Source: Bacteroidota bacterium
Lineage (GTDB): Bacteria > Bacteroidota > Bacteroidia > Bacteroidales > VadinHA17
Length of the DNA: 64,000 nucleotides
Assembly (NCBI GenBank): GCA_018262715.1
Contig: JADFDS010000007.1
Coordinates: 26,094-90,093, forward strand
Reading direction: 5' to 3'
Shown here: positions 1 through 7,231 of the stretch, in pieces
Layout: the number at the start of each line of letters is the position of its first letter
Numbering within the stretch: the stretch's first letter is position 1
The notes under the pieces: model-generated
Seen by the model: the letters and a program-made list of their open reading frames with translations, nothing else
Told to the model about the DNA's origin: nothing
The model's database searches: none
Position numbers and translations under genes: made by a program

Positions 1-1002
1 GGCCGTTGATGGCACGTCCTTCAGGTCGGGATAGTTGTGTTCGAAGAAGTTGACCCAACCCGGGCAGCATGAAGTAAGAATCGGAATATTTGCGTTCTTG
101 TCACCGTTCAGGAATTTTTTTAGTCTGGTGAGGAATTCCGTACCCTCTTCCATGATGGTGAGGTCAGCAGCAAAGTCGGTATCAAACACATAGTCGAATC
201 CGAGTTCCCTGAGTGCAGTCACCAGTTTGCCGGTGACGAGAGTTCCGGGTTTCATGCCGAATTCTTCGCCGAGGGCGGCGCGCACTGCCGGGGCTGTCTG
301 TACGACCACCGTCTTGGCGGGGTCGACGATGGCGCGGAGCACATCGCGTGTATGGTCCACCTCAGTCAGGGCGCCGGTGGGGCACACTGCCACGCACTGG
401 CCGCAATAGGTACAGGGTGAGTACTCTAGGTTCTGTTCGTAAGCCGGGCCCACGGCAGCCATGAAGCCCCTGTTGAAGGCTCCTATTGCACCAACGGTCT
501 GGACGTCATTGCACATCATCTCGCAACGGCGGCACATGATGCACTTGTCAAGCTCGCGGATGATTGACGGGGAGGTGTCTTTCCTGTAGGTTGACATCTC
601 TGCAATCTCCTGGCCGGGGATCTCCCTGATGCCAAGCCGGTGAGCCATATTCTGCAGATCACAGGTGCCTGACTTCGGGCATATGAGGCAATCCTTCGGG
701 TGATCCGAGAGGATGAATTCCATCACGGTCCTGCGGGCATTCATCACCCTCGGGGTGTGAGTGCGTATGACAGAGCCGTTATCACATTTTGTAATACATG
801 CTGGAGAGAGGTTCTTGCGTCCCTGGACTTCCACAACGCATATCCTGCATCCGCCGGGTTTGTTTTCAATGTTCAGGTCGTCAAGCCTCATGTGGCAGAG
901 GGTGGGAATTTCGATCCCCATCTTCCTTGCAGCATCGAGGATGGTAGTTCCCTTCTCGACTTCAACCTGTTTGTTGTCTATTGTAATTTTTATTGTTTCC
1001 AT
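1..1002 (-). CDS. hydA: [FeFe] hydrogenase catalytic subunit HydA, partial (3' part outside window)
   Basis: First 334 residues of the catalytic subunit of a multimeric [FeFe] hydrogenase, which interconverts protons and H2 using NADH and/or reduced ferredoxin. Translation shows, in order, a plant-type 2Fe-2S ferredoxin domain (about 1-75), the His-Cys3 cluster motif HPKDCLICPKSGTC (about 107-120), two 4Fe-4S motifs (CIMCRRCEMMC near 160 and CTYCGQCVAVC near 203), and the start of the H-cluster domain. The first H-cluster motif, TSCCPGW, is intact just before the window edge, so the proton-relay cysteine is present, unlike the second hydrogenase in this operon. The start at 1002 gives a normal NuoG/HydA-like N-terminus and lies 17 bases after hydB. 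By comparison with characterised HydABC enzymes it may be electron-bifurcating; that is inference. Confidence 0.95.
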   Translation of the reverse strand, partial: METIKITIDNKQVEVEKGTTILDAARKMGIEIPTLCHMRLDDLNIENKPGGCRICVVEVQGRKNLSPACITKCDNGSVIRTHTPRVMNARRTVMEFILSDHPKDCLICPKSGTCDLQNMAHRLGIREIPGQEIAEMSTYRKDTSPSIIRELDKCIMCRRCEMMCNDVQTVGAIGAFNRGFMAAVGPAYEQNLEYSPCTYCGQCVAVCPTGALTEVDHTRDVLRAIVDPAKTVVVQTAPAVRAALGEEFGMKPGTLVTGKLVTALRELGFDYVFDTDFAADLTIMEEGTEFLTRLKKFLNGDKNANIPILTSCCPGWVNFFEHNYPDLKDVPSTA

Positions 1003-1019
1003 CGTAACTCTTCCTGGTA

Positions 1020-2813
1020 TTAGTTGATTAGCACAGCACCAAATTTGCATTTCTCGAAGCAGGCTCCGCATTTGATGCATTTCTCCTGGTCAATGAAGTG
1101 CGGTCCCTTGCGTTCACCGCTGATGGCGTTGACAGGGCATCCCCTGGCGCAGGCGGTACAGCCGACGCATTTGTCAACGATGATTGAGTACTTCATGAGT
1201 TCACGGCATGAACCGGCCGGGCACCTCTTTTCGGTGACGTGAGCCACATACTCATCCATGAAGTTGTTCAGTGTTGAGAGTACAGGGTTCGGAGAGGTCT
1301 GGCCAAGTCCGCACAGTGAAGTGTCTTTGATGACATTGCACATGTTCTTCAGGCGGTCAAGGTCAGCCATTGTGCCGTTGCCCTTGGTGATATGGGTGAG
1401 GAGCTCATGGAGTCTCTTGTTGCCAATACGGCAGGGAGCACACTTGCCGCATGACTCTTCCACAGTAAATTCAAGGAAGAATTTTGCGATTGAAACCATG
1501 CAGTCATCCTCGTCCATGACGATCATCCCGCCTGATCCCATCATTGATCCTGCAGCCACGAGGTTATCAAAGTCGATCGGTGTATCAAGGTGTTTCTCGG
1601 TGAGACAGCCGCCGGAAGGTCCGCCGGTCTGGACAGCCTTGAACTTTTTGCCGTTCTTTATTCCGCCGCCGATCTCGAAGATGATTTCGCGGAGGGTTGT
1701 GCCCATGGGTACTTCAATGAGCCCCACGTTGTTTATCTTGCCTGCAAGGGCGAATACCTTCGTTCCCTTGGATTTTTCAGTTCCGATTGATGAGAACCAT
1801 TCCCATCCCTTGGAAATGATCACGGGGACGCTGGCGAAAGTCTCGACGTTATTTACGTTTGAGGGTTTGCCAAGGAATCCGCTTTCTGCCGGGAACGGGG
1901 GTTTGTTGGTGGGTTCGCCGCGCATTCCTTCCATTGAATGGATCAGCGCTGTCTCCTCACCGCAGACGAATGCTCCGGCGCCATAGCGCAGTTCAATGTC
2001 GAAGCTGAAGTCACTGCCGAAAATGTTTTTCCCGAGGAGGCCGTATTCCCGTGCCTGACCAAGGGCTATTTTAAGACGCTGAATTGCCAGCGGGTATTCG
2101 GCCCTGATGTAGATGAGGCCTTTTGATGCGCCGATGGCATAACCACAGATGGCCATTGCCTCAAGGATGGAGTGGGGGTCGCCTTCAAGAACCGAACGGT
2201 CCATGAATGCACCCGGGTCACCCTCGTCAGCGTTGCAGACCACGTACTTCTGGTCAGCCTTGTTCTTTGAAGCGATCTCCCACTTGAGCCCGGTCGGGAA
2301 TCCGGCACCGCCACGTCCGCGGAGGCCTGATTTCTTTATTGAGTCAATGACATCGGCGGGGGTGAGTTCACTGATGCACTTGCCAAGGGCAGCATACCCT
2401 TCACGTGCGATGTATTCATCTATGTTTTCCGGGTTGATGAAACCGCAGTTACGCAGGGCTATGCGGATCTGCTTCCGGTAGAAACCCATGTGCTTTGAAT
2501 CGGGCACATGTTCCTTGCTCTTCGGATCAACGTACAGCAGGCGCTGTACCGGTCTTCCTTTAATAACATGCTCGGCAACAATAACTGCTGCATCCTCAGG
2601 CTTGACCTGCACATAGAAGGTGTTGTCAGGCATAACCTTGACAACGGGTCCTTTCTCGCAGAAGCCGAAACAGCCGGTCATTATAACCTGTACCTCATTA
2701 CCGAGGCCTTTTTCTTCAAGTTCCCTCTTCAGACTCTCAAGGATGAGACTGCTTTCTGCGGCGCGACAACCGGTCCCGCCACAGACAAGAAGGTGCATTC
2801 TGAATTTTGACAT
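1020..2813 (-). CDS. hydB: NADH-binding hydrogenase subunit HydB (NuoF-like)
   Basis: 597-residue flavoprotein that exchanges electrons with NAD(H) in the trimeric hydrogenase. The N-terminal 100 residues form a thioredoxin-like 2Fe-2S domain (cysteines in CGGTGC and GCFGFC). The middle is the NuoF core with the glycine-rich GRGGAGFPTG and the flavin/NADH motif NADEGDPGAF, then the 4Fe-4S motif ESCGKCAPCR near residue 460. The C-terminus adds two 4Fe-4S motifs (CVGCTACARGC and CIKCGACFEKC). This NuoE-like/NuoF/2x4Fe-4S architecture is the one seen in HydB/HndC. It sits between hydA and the small thioredoxin-like subunit, 20 bases from the latter. Flavin-based electron bifurcation is known for close relatives but cannot be read from sequence alone. 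Confidence 0.95.
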   Translation of the reverse strand: MSKFRMHLLVCGGTGCRAAESSLILESLKRELEEKGLGNEVQVIMTGCFGFCEKGPVVKVMPDNTFYVQVKPEDAAVIVAEHVIKGRPVQRLLYVDPKSKEHVPDSKHMGFYRKQIRIALRNCGFINPENIDEYIAREGYAALGKCISELTPADVIDSIKKSGLRGRGGAGFPTGLKWEIASKNKADQKYVVCNADEGDPGAFMDRSVLEGDPHSILEAMAICGYAIGASKGLIYIRAEYPLAIQRLKIALGQAREYGLLGKNIFGSDFSFDIELRYGAGAFVCGEETALIHSMEGMRGEPTNKPPFPAESGFLGKPSNVNNVETFASVPVIISKGWEWFSSIGTEKSKGTKVFALAGKINNVGLIEVPMGTTLREIIFEIGGGIKNGKKFKAVQTGGPSGGCLTEKHLDTPIDFDNLVAAGSMMGSGGMIVMDEDDCMVSIAKFFLEFTVEESCGKCAPCRIGNKRLHELLTHITKGNGTMADLDRLKNMCNVIKDTSLCGLGQTSPNPVLSTLNNFMDEYVAHVTEKRCPAGSCRELMKYSIIVDKCVGCTACARGCPVNAISGERKGPHFIDQEKCIKCGACFEKCKFGAVLIN

Positions 2814-2833
2814 TATATATTTCCTCCCTGTTA

Positions 2834-3226
2834 TTAGTCTATTTTTTCATAGTTAACCGGTATGATACCTTCAACCAGTTCACCGTTCTTGATGTATTTC
2901 TCAATGATCTCATCAGCTTTTTTCCTGTCAACGTAGCCGAAAACGACAGGTTCCTGGCCGGGGAGCTGAACCTCAACCGTAGGTTCGGCATAGCAATAGC
3001 CCATGCATCCCGTCTGGGTTACAACGGCGCCAATGCCTCTCTTATCAAGCTCATCAACAAAGAAATCCATTATCGGCTTTGCACCTGATGCGATCCCGCA
3101 GGTAGCCATGGCAACCTTGACCTGGACGAGTCCTTCGGGATTGTCTCCCCTGACCCTCAGTTCAAGCTTAACCTTTGCTTCCTCACGGATCCTCTTTAAG
3201 TCTGCAAGTGATTTGAGTTTTTCCAT
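2834..3226 (-). CDS. thioredoxin-like [2Fe-2S] hydrogenase subunit (HydC/HndB-like)
   Basis: 130-residue protein with a thioredoxin-fold 2Fe-2S domain. The four cluster cysteines lie in MATCGIASG near residue 42 and TGCMGYCYAEP near residue 94. A short helical N-terminus precedes the fold. Small proteins of this kind are found beside NuoF-like hydrogenase subunits (HndB of Hnd hydrogenases) and probably pass electrons to HydB. It is 20 bases upstream of hydB, in the same operon. It is shorter than a classical NuoE/HydC (about 160 residues), so HndB is the closer comparison. Confidence 0.85.
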   Translation of the reverse strand: MEKLKSLADLKRIREEAKVKLELRVRGDNPEGLVQVKVAMATCGIASGAKPIMDFFVDELDKRGIGAVVTQTGCMGYCYAEPTVEVQLPGQEPVVFGYVDRKKADEIIEKYIKNGELVEGIIPVNYEKID

Positions 3227-3272
3227 TTCAAATGTTTTTATTCTGAGTAATTTGTATCTTCTGATCGATCGG

Positions 3273-3280
3273 CAAAACTA
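3273..3280 (-). promoter_or_regulatory. possible internal -7 box (TAGTTTTG) before the structural hydrogenase genes
   Basis: The minus strand reads TAGTTTTG, a match to the Bacteroidota TAnnTTTG -7 box, about 47 bases before the start of the 2Fe-2S subunit. It lies in the largest gap inside the operon (76 bases). No clean TTTG -33 element is seen at the usual spacing. It could allow hydCBA to be expressed apart from the upstream signalling genes. Confidence 0.3.
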
Positions 3281-3302
3281 ACCTCAATAAGTTACTAAAT
3301 AC

Positions 3303-3869
3303 CTAATATTTGTCATATCCCGGTTGAAAATTTCTGATCTCAGCCACATTCTCATTTATGATTTCCCTGATCTGCCTGACAATGGTCAGGTCTGTGACAG
3401 CCTCCTCACCGAGGGCCTCCTTTATCTCACTGGTGGAGATGCTCCATACCGTTCCTTCACAGATATGGGAATACACGATGTTTATGGATGGGTTTGACAG
3501 AATCATCAGAGCAATTGTTCCGCTCACGTCGCCCAGCGGGGGCCTGTCCACATGGGTGTACCGGAAGGATGCGGTGACGGTGGTACCTGTGCCGGGAGAG
3601 GAATCTATTGTCACCCCTCCACCGGAGAGGCTTGCATTCATCTGGAGCAGAGGCAGACCCAGTCCCACCTTACGGGTTGTCCGTGAGGTAAACCAGGGAT
3701 CGGTAGCCTTTCGGAGGGTCTCCTCATCCATCCCCTTGCCGTTGTCGGCAACTGTAAGTATCAGTGTGTCATCTGTGACGGATTCGTTCAGCGTAACTGT
3801 GATCTCGCCGGCTCCGGCCCTGATGGAGTTCTGAACAATGTCCATAATGTGCAGACCTATCTCCTTCAT
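3303..3869 (-). CDS. GHKL-type ATP-binding protein (histidine-kinase-like ATPase domain, no kinase dimerisation domain)
   Basis: 188-residue cytosolic protein. Residues 1-105 are a HATPase_c fold: N-box HIMDIVQNSI, G1 box VADNGKGMD, and a G2 region GLGLPLLQ followed by GTGTTVTASF. There is no dimerisation/phosphoacceptor (DHp) domain, no sensor domain and no transmembrane segment, so it is not a complete sensor kinase. The remaining 80 residues are unassigned. The gene overlaps the PHP gene by 4 bases, implying coupled translation. Similar stand-alone ATPases sit in hydrogenase clusters of Thermotogae and Firmicutes. A signalling role (anti-sigma-like kinase or phosphotransfer) is inference. 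Confidence 0.75.
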   Translation of the reverse strand: MKEIGLHIMDIVQNSIRAGAGEITVTLNESVTDDTLILTVADNGKGMDEETLRKATDPWFTSRTTRKVGLGLPLLQMNASLSGGGVTIDSSPGTGTTVTASFRYTHVDRPPLGDVSGTIALMILSNPSINIVYSHICEGTVWSISTSEIKEALGEEAVTDLTIVRQIREIINENVAEIRNFQPGYDKY

Positions 3870-4582
3870 GCGTCAGCAAGTATTATGTGCCTGCCGCTCT
3901 CTCCCCTCATCGCCATGGCCAGTTCCCCGAATGAGGGGCTTTCCATCATATAGTCGGTATAGCGTCTCCCTATGTGTTCAGGGATGTGGGCATCTGAATT
4001 GCGGATGACGGGATAGAGTATTTCCGGAGTACGGCCCACCACCTCGACGGCATCGATGTACAGGTCATCGGGGATGAAGCCAAGCTGGCTGGTTATGCTC
4101 ATGGAGGGGCGGTCAATATGGGCCGGGATAAAGAGTGCTCCGTGCCTGTGAGCGGCAGCTTCAACCTCGTCGATCGAGGCTTTCAGGGCTGCAGTGAGAA
4201 AGTACTTTATCTCTGCAATGATGTTCTCATTTTCATCAATGACCACCTGGTCGCCGAATATATCCGGGTTGTGAGGGATTTTCTCACTGCGGCTGTCGAG
4301 CCACTGCTGAAAGGAAGCGCGTGCCGCCTCGTCAGGGAGGATTACAAGTGAGTGAACATCCTCGGCGCTTGTCACTTCGGCTGCACGGAGGACGGTTATG
4401 CCGGCTTTTGCCCCGAGAGCTACGGTCAGTTCACAGTGCAGGGTGCTGTTATGATCAGAGATGGCAATCATATCGAGTCCCCTGGCCTTTGCCCTGGCTA
4501 TTATTTCACGTGGAGTCATCTCCAGTGAGCCGCATGGCGAAAGGAGGGTATGGATATGGAGGTCAGCCCTGATCTGTCTCAT
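3866..4582 (-). CDS. PHP-domain metal-dependent phosphoesterase
   Basis: 238-residue PHP-domain protein. Metal ligands are visible as HIH (DLHIHT, residues 9-11), SDHN near residue 42, a conserved glutamate in AAEVTS, histidines in HSL and PAHIDRP, and the terminal SDAHIPEHIG. The family hydrolyses phosphate esters of nucleotides, histidinol or small metabolites with a trinuclear metal site. It lies between a DRTGG-like gene (2 bases away) and the ATPase gene (4-base overlap) inside the hydrogenase operon, so it may remove or recycle a phosphorylated signal. The substrate cannot be told from sequence. Confidence 0.85.
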   Translation of the reverse strand: MRQIRADLHIHTLLSPCGSLEMTPREIIARAKARGLDMIAISDHNSTLHCELTVALGAKAGITVLRAAEVTSAEDVHSLVILPDEAARASFQQWLDSRSEKIPHNPDIFGDQVVIDENENIIAEIKYFLTAALKASIDEVEAAAHRHGALFIPAHIDRPSMSITSQLGFIPDDLYIDAVEVVGRTPEILYPVIRNSDAHIPEHIGRRYTDYMMESPSFGELAMAMRGESGRHIILADA

Positions 4583-4584
4583 TG

Positions 4585-4917
4585 TCAGCGGAGTATTGCG
4601 TGAAGCCTGCCTGCAAGCTCAAAGGTTGACAGATCAGTGCCCAGCACCGGGATGGCCTCCTCGTTGCTCTGTGTCATTGTATCGTCACCCGGTTTCTCAC
4701 CGCAGGTGATGATTACGGCAGAGAGATCCCTGAGTGAGGCTATCGCCATCACATTGCGGTGAGTCTGTATTGTGACCCACACCGCACCTGCCTCGGCATG
4801 ACCCATGACATCACTGAGAAGGTCAGAGGCATATCCGCCTGTTATCTCAGCTCCGAGCCCCTCATGCCCTGAGAAAACCTTCAGGTTCAGTTTTTCAACG
4901 ATATCAGTTACTTTCAT
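4585..4917 (-). CDS. DRTGG-like small regulatory protein (second copy)
   Basis: 110 residues. The start at 4917 is chosen because an AAGGAG ribosome-binding site lies just upstream and the N-terminus (MKVTDIVEKLNLKV) then matches the other copy at 6742-7086. It overlaps the end of the sensor-hydrogenase gene by 14 bases. The middle, GGYASDLLSDVMGHAEAGAVWVT, resembles the DRTGG domain seen in phosphotransacetylase-like and CBS/HPr-kinase-related proteins, a small alpha/beta domain of unknown function. Both copies share the SDLxSDVL/M core, indicating duplication inside the operon. Function unknown; context says hydrogenase signalling. Confidence 0.75.
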   Translation of the reverse strand: MKVTDIVEKLNLKVFSGHEGLGAEITGGYASDLLSDVMGHAEAGAVWVTIQTHRNVMAIASLRDLSAVIITCGEKPGDDTMTQSNEEAIPVLGTDLSTFELAGRLHAILR

Positions 4918-6298
4918 TTTCAGCTCCTTTCTTATTGCAGTTCTTTTCAAAATTATTGTCGCCCCAGATCCTTCTCATGATACCGGCAGCCCTTTCAGGG
5001 TCCATCAGTTCCTTTTCGAGGTTTGATTCCCGGATGAAAACGCACTGTGATATGTCTCCGCGGTGGCGGACGATGTCTTCAGCCAGTGCCTGGCATGAAG
5101 GTGCACCGCAAAGTCCGCAGTCGGTTCCCGGCAGCCAGCACATCAGCCGGCGTGACCGTTTCATCATTCGCATTGCCTCGTCACGGTCACCCGAGAGACG
5201 GTACATTGACCTTGGCTTTATCTCATCGGTGATGCGCACCTTGTTCATCAGGTATGCGGTATAAGCTTCTATGTCAGGTATTTCCCTGTCTTCAGCGGGC
5301 CTGTTACCCGGCTGAAGGTTACGTGCCTTGTTGCGGAGCCGCTCCGCCACCAGGAAACGGTTGGAGGAGAGAAGCACTCCTCCGGCACAACCTTCATCGC
5401 ATGCTCTCAGCTCCAGGTAATCAACTCCTGATATCTCATCGTTCTCCAGCTGTTCAAGGAATTCGGTCACGTTACTCATGCCGTCAATGGCAAGGGTGCG
5501 TCCGTTGACACAAGAGGCCTCTCCGTTGGTCAGGCTCCAGACGAGGGTGTCAGGGTCGACGGAATAGGCGTGATCATCGCTGTGCGGCAGTTCTCCCTTG
5601 TTCCTGAGGGTGCGGTTTATCTTATTGTATATGAAGTCCATGTTGATCACCCCGCTTATGGGAGTCGATTCTTCTCCGACGGGTGATTTGACAGCTGCTA
5701 TCTTGGCTGCACAAGGGGTGACGTAGAACACGCCGATTTCGGCATTATGGGCGCCTCTGTCACGCAGCACCCTGCGGCAGTAGAAGGCTGCCATCTCGAG
5801 CGGGGCTTTGACCGTTGCCAGGTTTCTGATCAGAGCGGGGAAGCGCACCTGTATGAGTCGTACAACGGCAGGACAGTAGCTTGATATGAGAGGGCGGGGG
5901 AGAGTCCGGACGTTCATCAGTTCATCTATTGCCGGCTTCAGTATTTCCGCTCCGTGCTCCACCTCATATACCCATGTGAATCCCAGGCTTTTAAGTACGG
6001 CGCTTATTTCTGACATTGATACTTCGTGGCGGAACTGGCCGTGAAGCACTGCCGGTACCAGGGCTACGCGGTGTTTGTAATCGAAAATACGGCTGAAGTC
6101 GTCCTGTTCGATGATGATTGCGTGTACGGGGCAGGCCCTGAAGCACTCGCCGCAGTCGACACACCTGTCTTCTATCAGTCTTGCCTTTCCTTCACGGATA
6201 CGGAGTGCTTCAGTAGGGCAGACCCTCATGCAGAGGGAGCATCCGGTGCATATATCCTCGCGGATCGTAAGTGCGTGATGAAAGAATGCTTTTTCCAT
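4904..6298 (-). CDS. sensor-type [FeFe] hydrogenase-like protein (HydS-like)
   Basis: 464 residues. Two 4Fe-4S ferredoxin motifs (C17-C27 and C46-C56) lead into an H-cluster domain (about 70-350). A C-terminal extra Fe-S motif, CGLCGAPSC, lies near residue 400. The four cysteines expected to hold the H-cluster are present: C142 (SSYCPAVV), C196 (TPCAAK), and C300 and C304 (ACDEGCAGG). The preceding proton-relay cysteine of canonical TSCCP is replaced by Tyr141, and the Met of the MPC motif is Thr. Loss of that cysteine is known in slow, sensory [FeFe] hydrogenases (HydS, groups C/D). It has no PAS domain. Flanking ATPase and DRTGG genes suggest it reports H2 or redox state to them. It could also be a slow catalytic enzyme. 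Confidence 0.85.
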   Translation of the reverse strand: MEKAFFHHALTIREDICTGCSLCMRVCPTEALRIREGKARLIEDRCVDCGECFRACPVHAIIIEQDDFSRIFDYKHRVALVPAVLHGQFRHEVSMSEISAVLKSLGFTWVYEVEHGAEILKPAIDELMNVRTLPRPLISSYCPAVVRLIQVRFPALIRNLATVKAPLEMAAFYCRRVLRDRGAHNAEIGVFYVTPCAAKIAAVKSPVGEESTPISGVINMDFIYNKINRTLRNKGELPHSDDHAYSVDPDTLVWSLTNGEASCVNGRTLAIDGMSNVTEFLEQLENDEISGVDYLELRACDEGCAGGVLLSSNRFLVAERLRNKARNLQPGNRPAEDREIPDIEAYTAYLMNKVRITDEIKPRSMYRLSGDRDEAMRMMKRSRRLMCWLPGTDCGLCGAPSCQALAEDIVRHRGDISQCVFIRESNLEKELMDPERAAGIMRRIWGDNNFEKNCNKKGAENESN

Positions 6299-6303
6299 AA
6301 TTG

Positions 6304-6735
6304 TCAGACAGCAGGGCTGTTCAGGTTAATTGTTATCTGAAGGGTGGTGCCGACTCCCGGTTCGCTGCTGATCAGGAACCGGTCAGCGTTGGCGCTGATG
6401 TTTGGCAGCCCCATTCCTGCGCCGAATCCCATCTCCCGCACCTCGGGAGAAGCAGTTGAGAATCCTTTCTGCATTGCCTGTTCAATATCGGCAATGCCAG
6501 GACCGTTGTCAGTCAGTTTCATGAAGATAGTGTCGGTATCGAGCTCAACGTTTATTATTCCGTCCCAGGCATGTGCAACGATGTTCACTTCGGCTTCATA
6601 GAGGCATACCACCACCCTTTTGATGACGATACTGTCCACACCGAGCTGCTTCAGCATCTTCTTGACCTGGCTGGAGGCATAACCCGCGTGGGTGAAATCG
6701 CCTCCCGTGACCCTATACTCGAAGCTCATTGCCAC
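6304..6735 (-). CDS. anti-sigma-factor/RsbW-like GHKL ATPase
   Basis: 143-residue single-domain HATPase of the RsbW/SpoIIAB type. The N-box is in LYEAEVNIVAHAW (about 48-60), the G1 box is DNGPGIADIEQ, the G2 region is GFGAGMGLPNI, and the end is GVGTTLQITINL. Family members bind ATP and act as serine kinases or anti-sigma factors. No partner STAS-domain protein or sigma factor is encoded in the window. It lies 5 bases from the sensor hydrogenase gene and 6 from the first DRTGG gene, so the three form a tight unit. Its target is unknown. Confidence 0.8.
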   Translation of the reverse strand: MAMSFEYRVTGGDFTHAGYASSQVKKMLKQLGVDSIVIKRVVVCLYEAEVNIVAHAWDGIINVELDTDTIFMKLTDNGPGIADIEQAMQKGFSTASPEVREMGFGAGMGLPNISANADRFLISSEPGVGTTLQITINLNSPAV

Positions 6736-6741
6736 GGTTTG

Positions 6742-7086
6742 TCAGAATAACGGTTTCATCCCTGCCCTGTAAAGCTCCCCGGATGCCCTGAACATTGTTG
6801 AGGGGCAGGTTATCAGAGCCATTCCGAGCTCTTCGGCAAGCGTTTTCATCTCCGGTGTGACAGACTTGTTTCTTACAAACAGGATGCAGTCTATGTCGGA
6901 CATCTCGGCCGTACGTATGGTCTGCAGATTGGCAAGCCCGGTGATCAGCAGCAGATTGCTGCAGGTTACAGTCAGCACATCACTCATCAGATCAGATGCA
7001 AATGCGTGAGTCACTTCACGCTGACTTTTGTCACTGCCGCAGACCAGCTCGCCGTTCAATACGGAACATATCTCTTCAACTTTCAT
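6742..7086 (-). CDS. DRTGG-like small regulatory protein (first gene of hydrogenase operon)
   Basis: 114 residues, starting MKVEEICSVLNGELVC, with the shared core FASDLMSDVLTVTCSNLLLITGL and a C-terminal half that looks like a small alpha/beta domain. It is a diverged paralogue of the protein at 4585-4917. No catalytic motif is recognisable. It is the first gene of the operon, 42 bases after the likely -7 box. Similar DRTGG proteins accompany HydABC and HydS genes in other anaerobes. A role as ligand-binding or protein-interaction module for the neighbouring ATPase is inference. Confidence 0.75.
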   Translation of the reverse strand: MKVEEICSVLNGELVCGSDKSQREVTHAFASDLMSDVLTVTCSNLLLITGLANLQTIRTAEMSDIDCILFVRNKSVTPEMKTLAEELGMALITCPSTMFRASGELYRAGMKPLF

Positions 7087-7127
7087 GTTACCAGTCTTTC
7101 AAATACACTTTATTATAAATGGCAGTG

Positions 7128-7135
7128 CAAAGATA
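7128..7135 (-). promoter_or_regulatory. -7 box of the hydrogenase operon promoter (TATCTTTG)
   Basis: The minus strand reads TATCTTTG, an exact TAnnTTTG match, 42 bases before the first gene. The -33 region is occupied by a TGTGA-N6-TCACA dyad rather than a clear TTTG, as expected for a regulator-dependent promoter. Confidence 0.6.
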
Positions 7136-7144
7136 AATATTATT

Positions 7145-7160
7145 TGTGAATAAATTCACA
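7145..7160. promoter_or_regulatory. CRP/FNR-type operator dyad
   Basis: TGTGAATAAATTCACA is a perfect inverted repeat with TGTGA half-sites separated by 6 bases, the arrangement bound by CRP/FNR-family regulators. It lies about 10 bases upstream of the TATCTTTG box, so its centre is near -31 relative to the expected transcription start and overlaps the -33 element. That place would suit either repression or contact activation. No CRP/FNR gene is in the window. Confidence 0.55.
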
Positions 7161-7231
7161 GTGTTACAAAAATAACAGAAAAGTATTAAAGATATTGTCT
7201 CATTGTTTGTTATTGTCTGTATGATAGTCTT

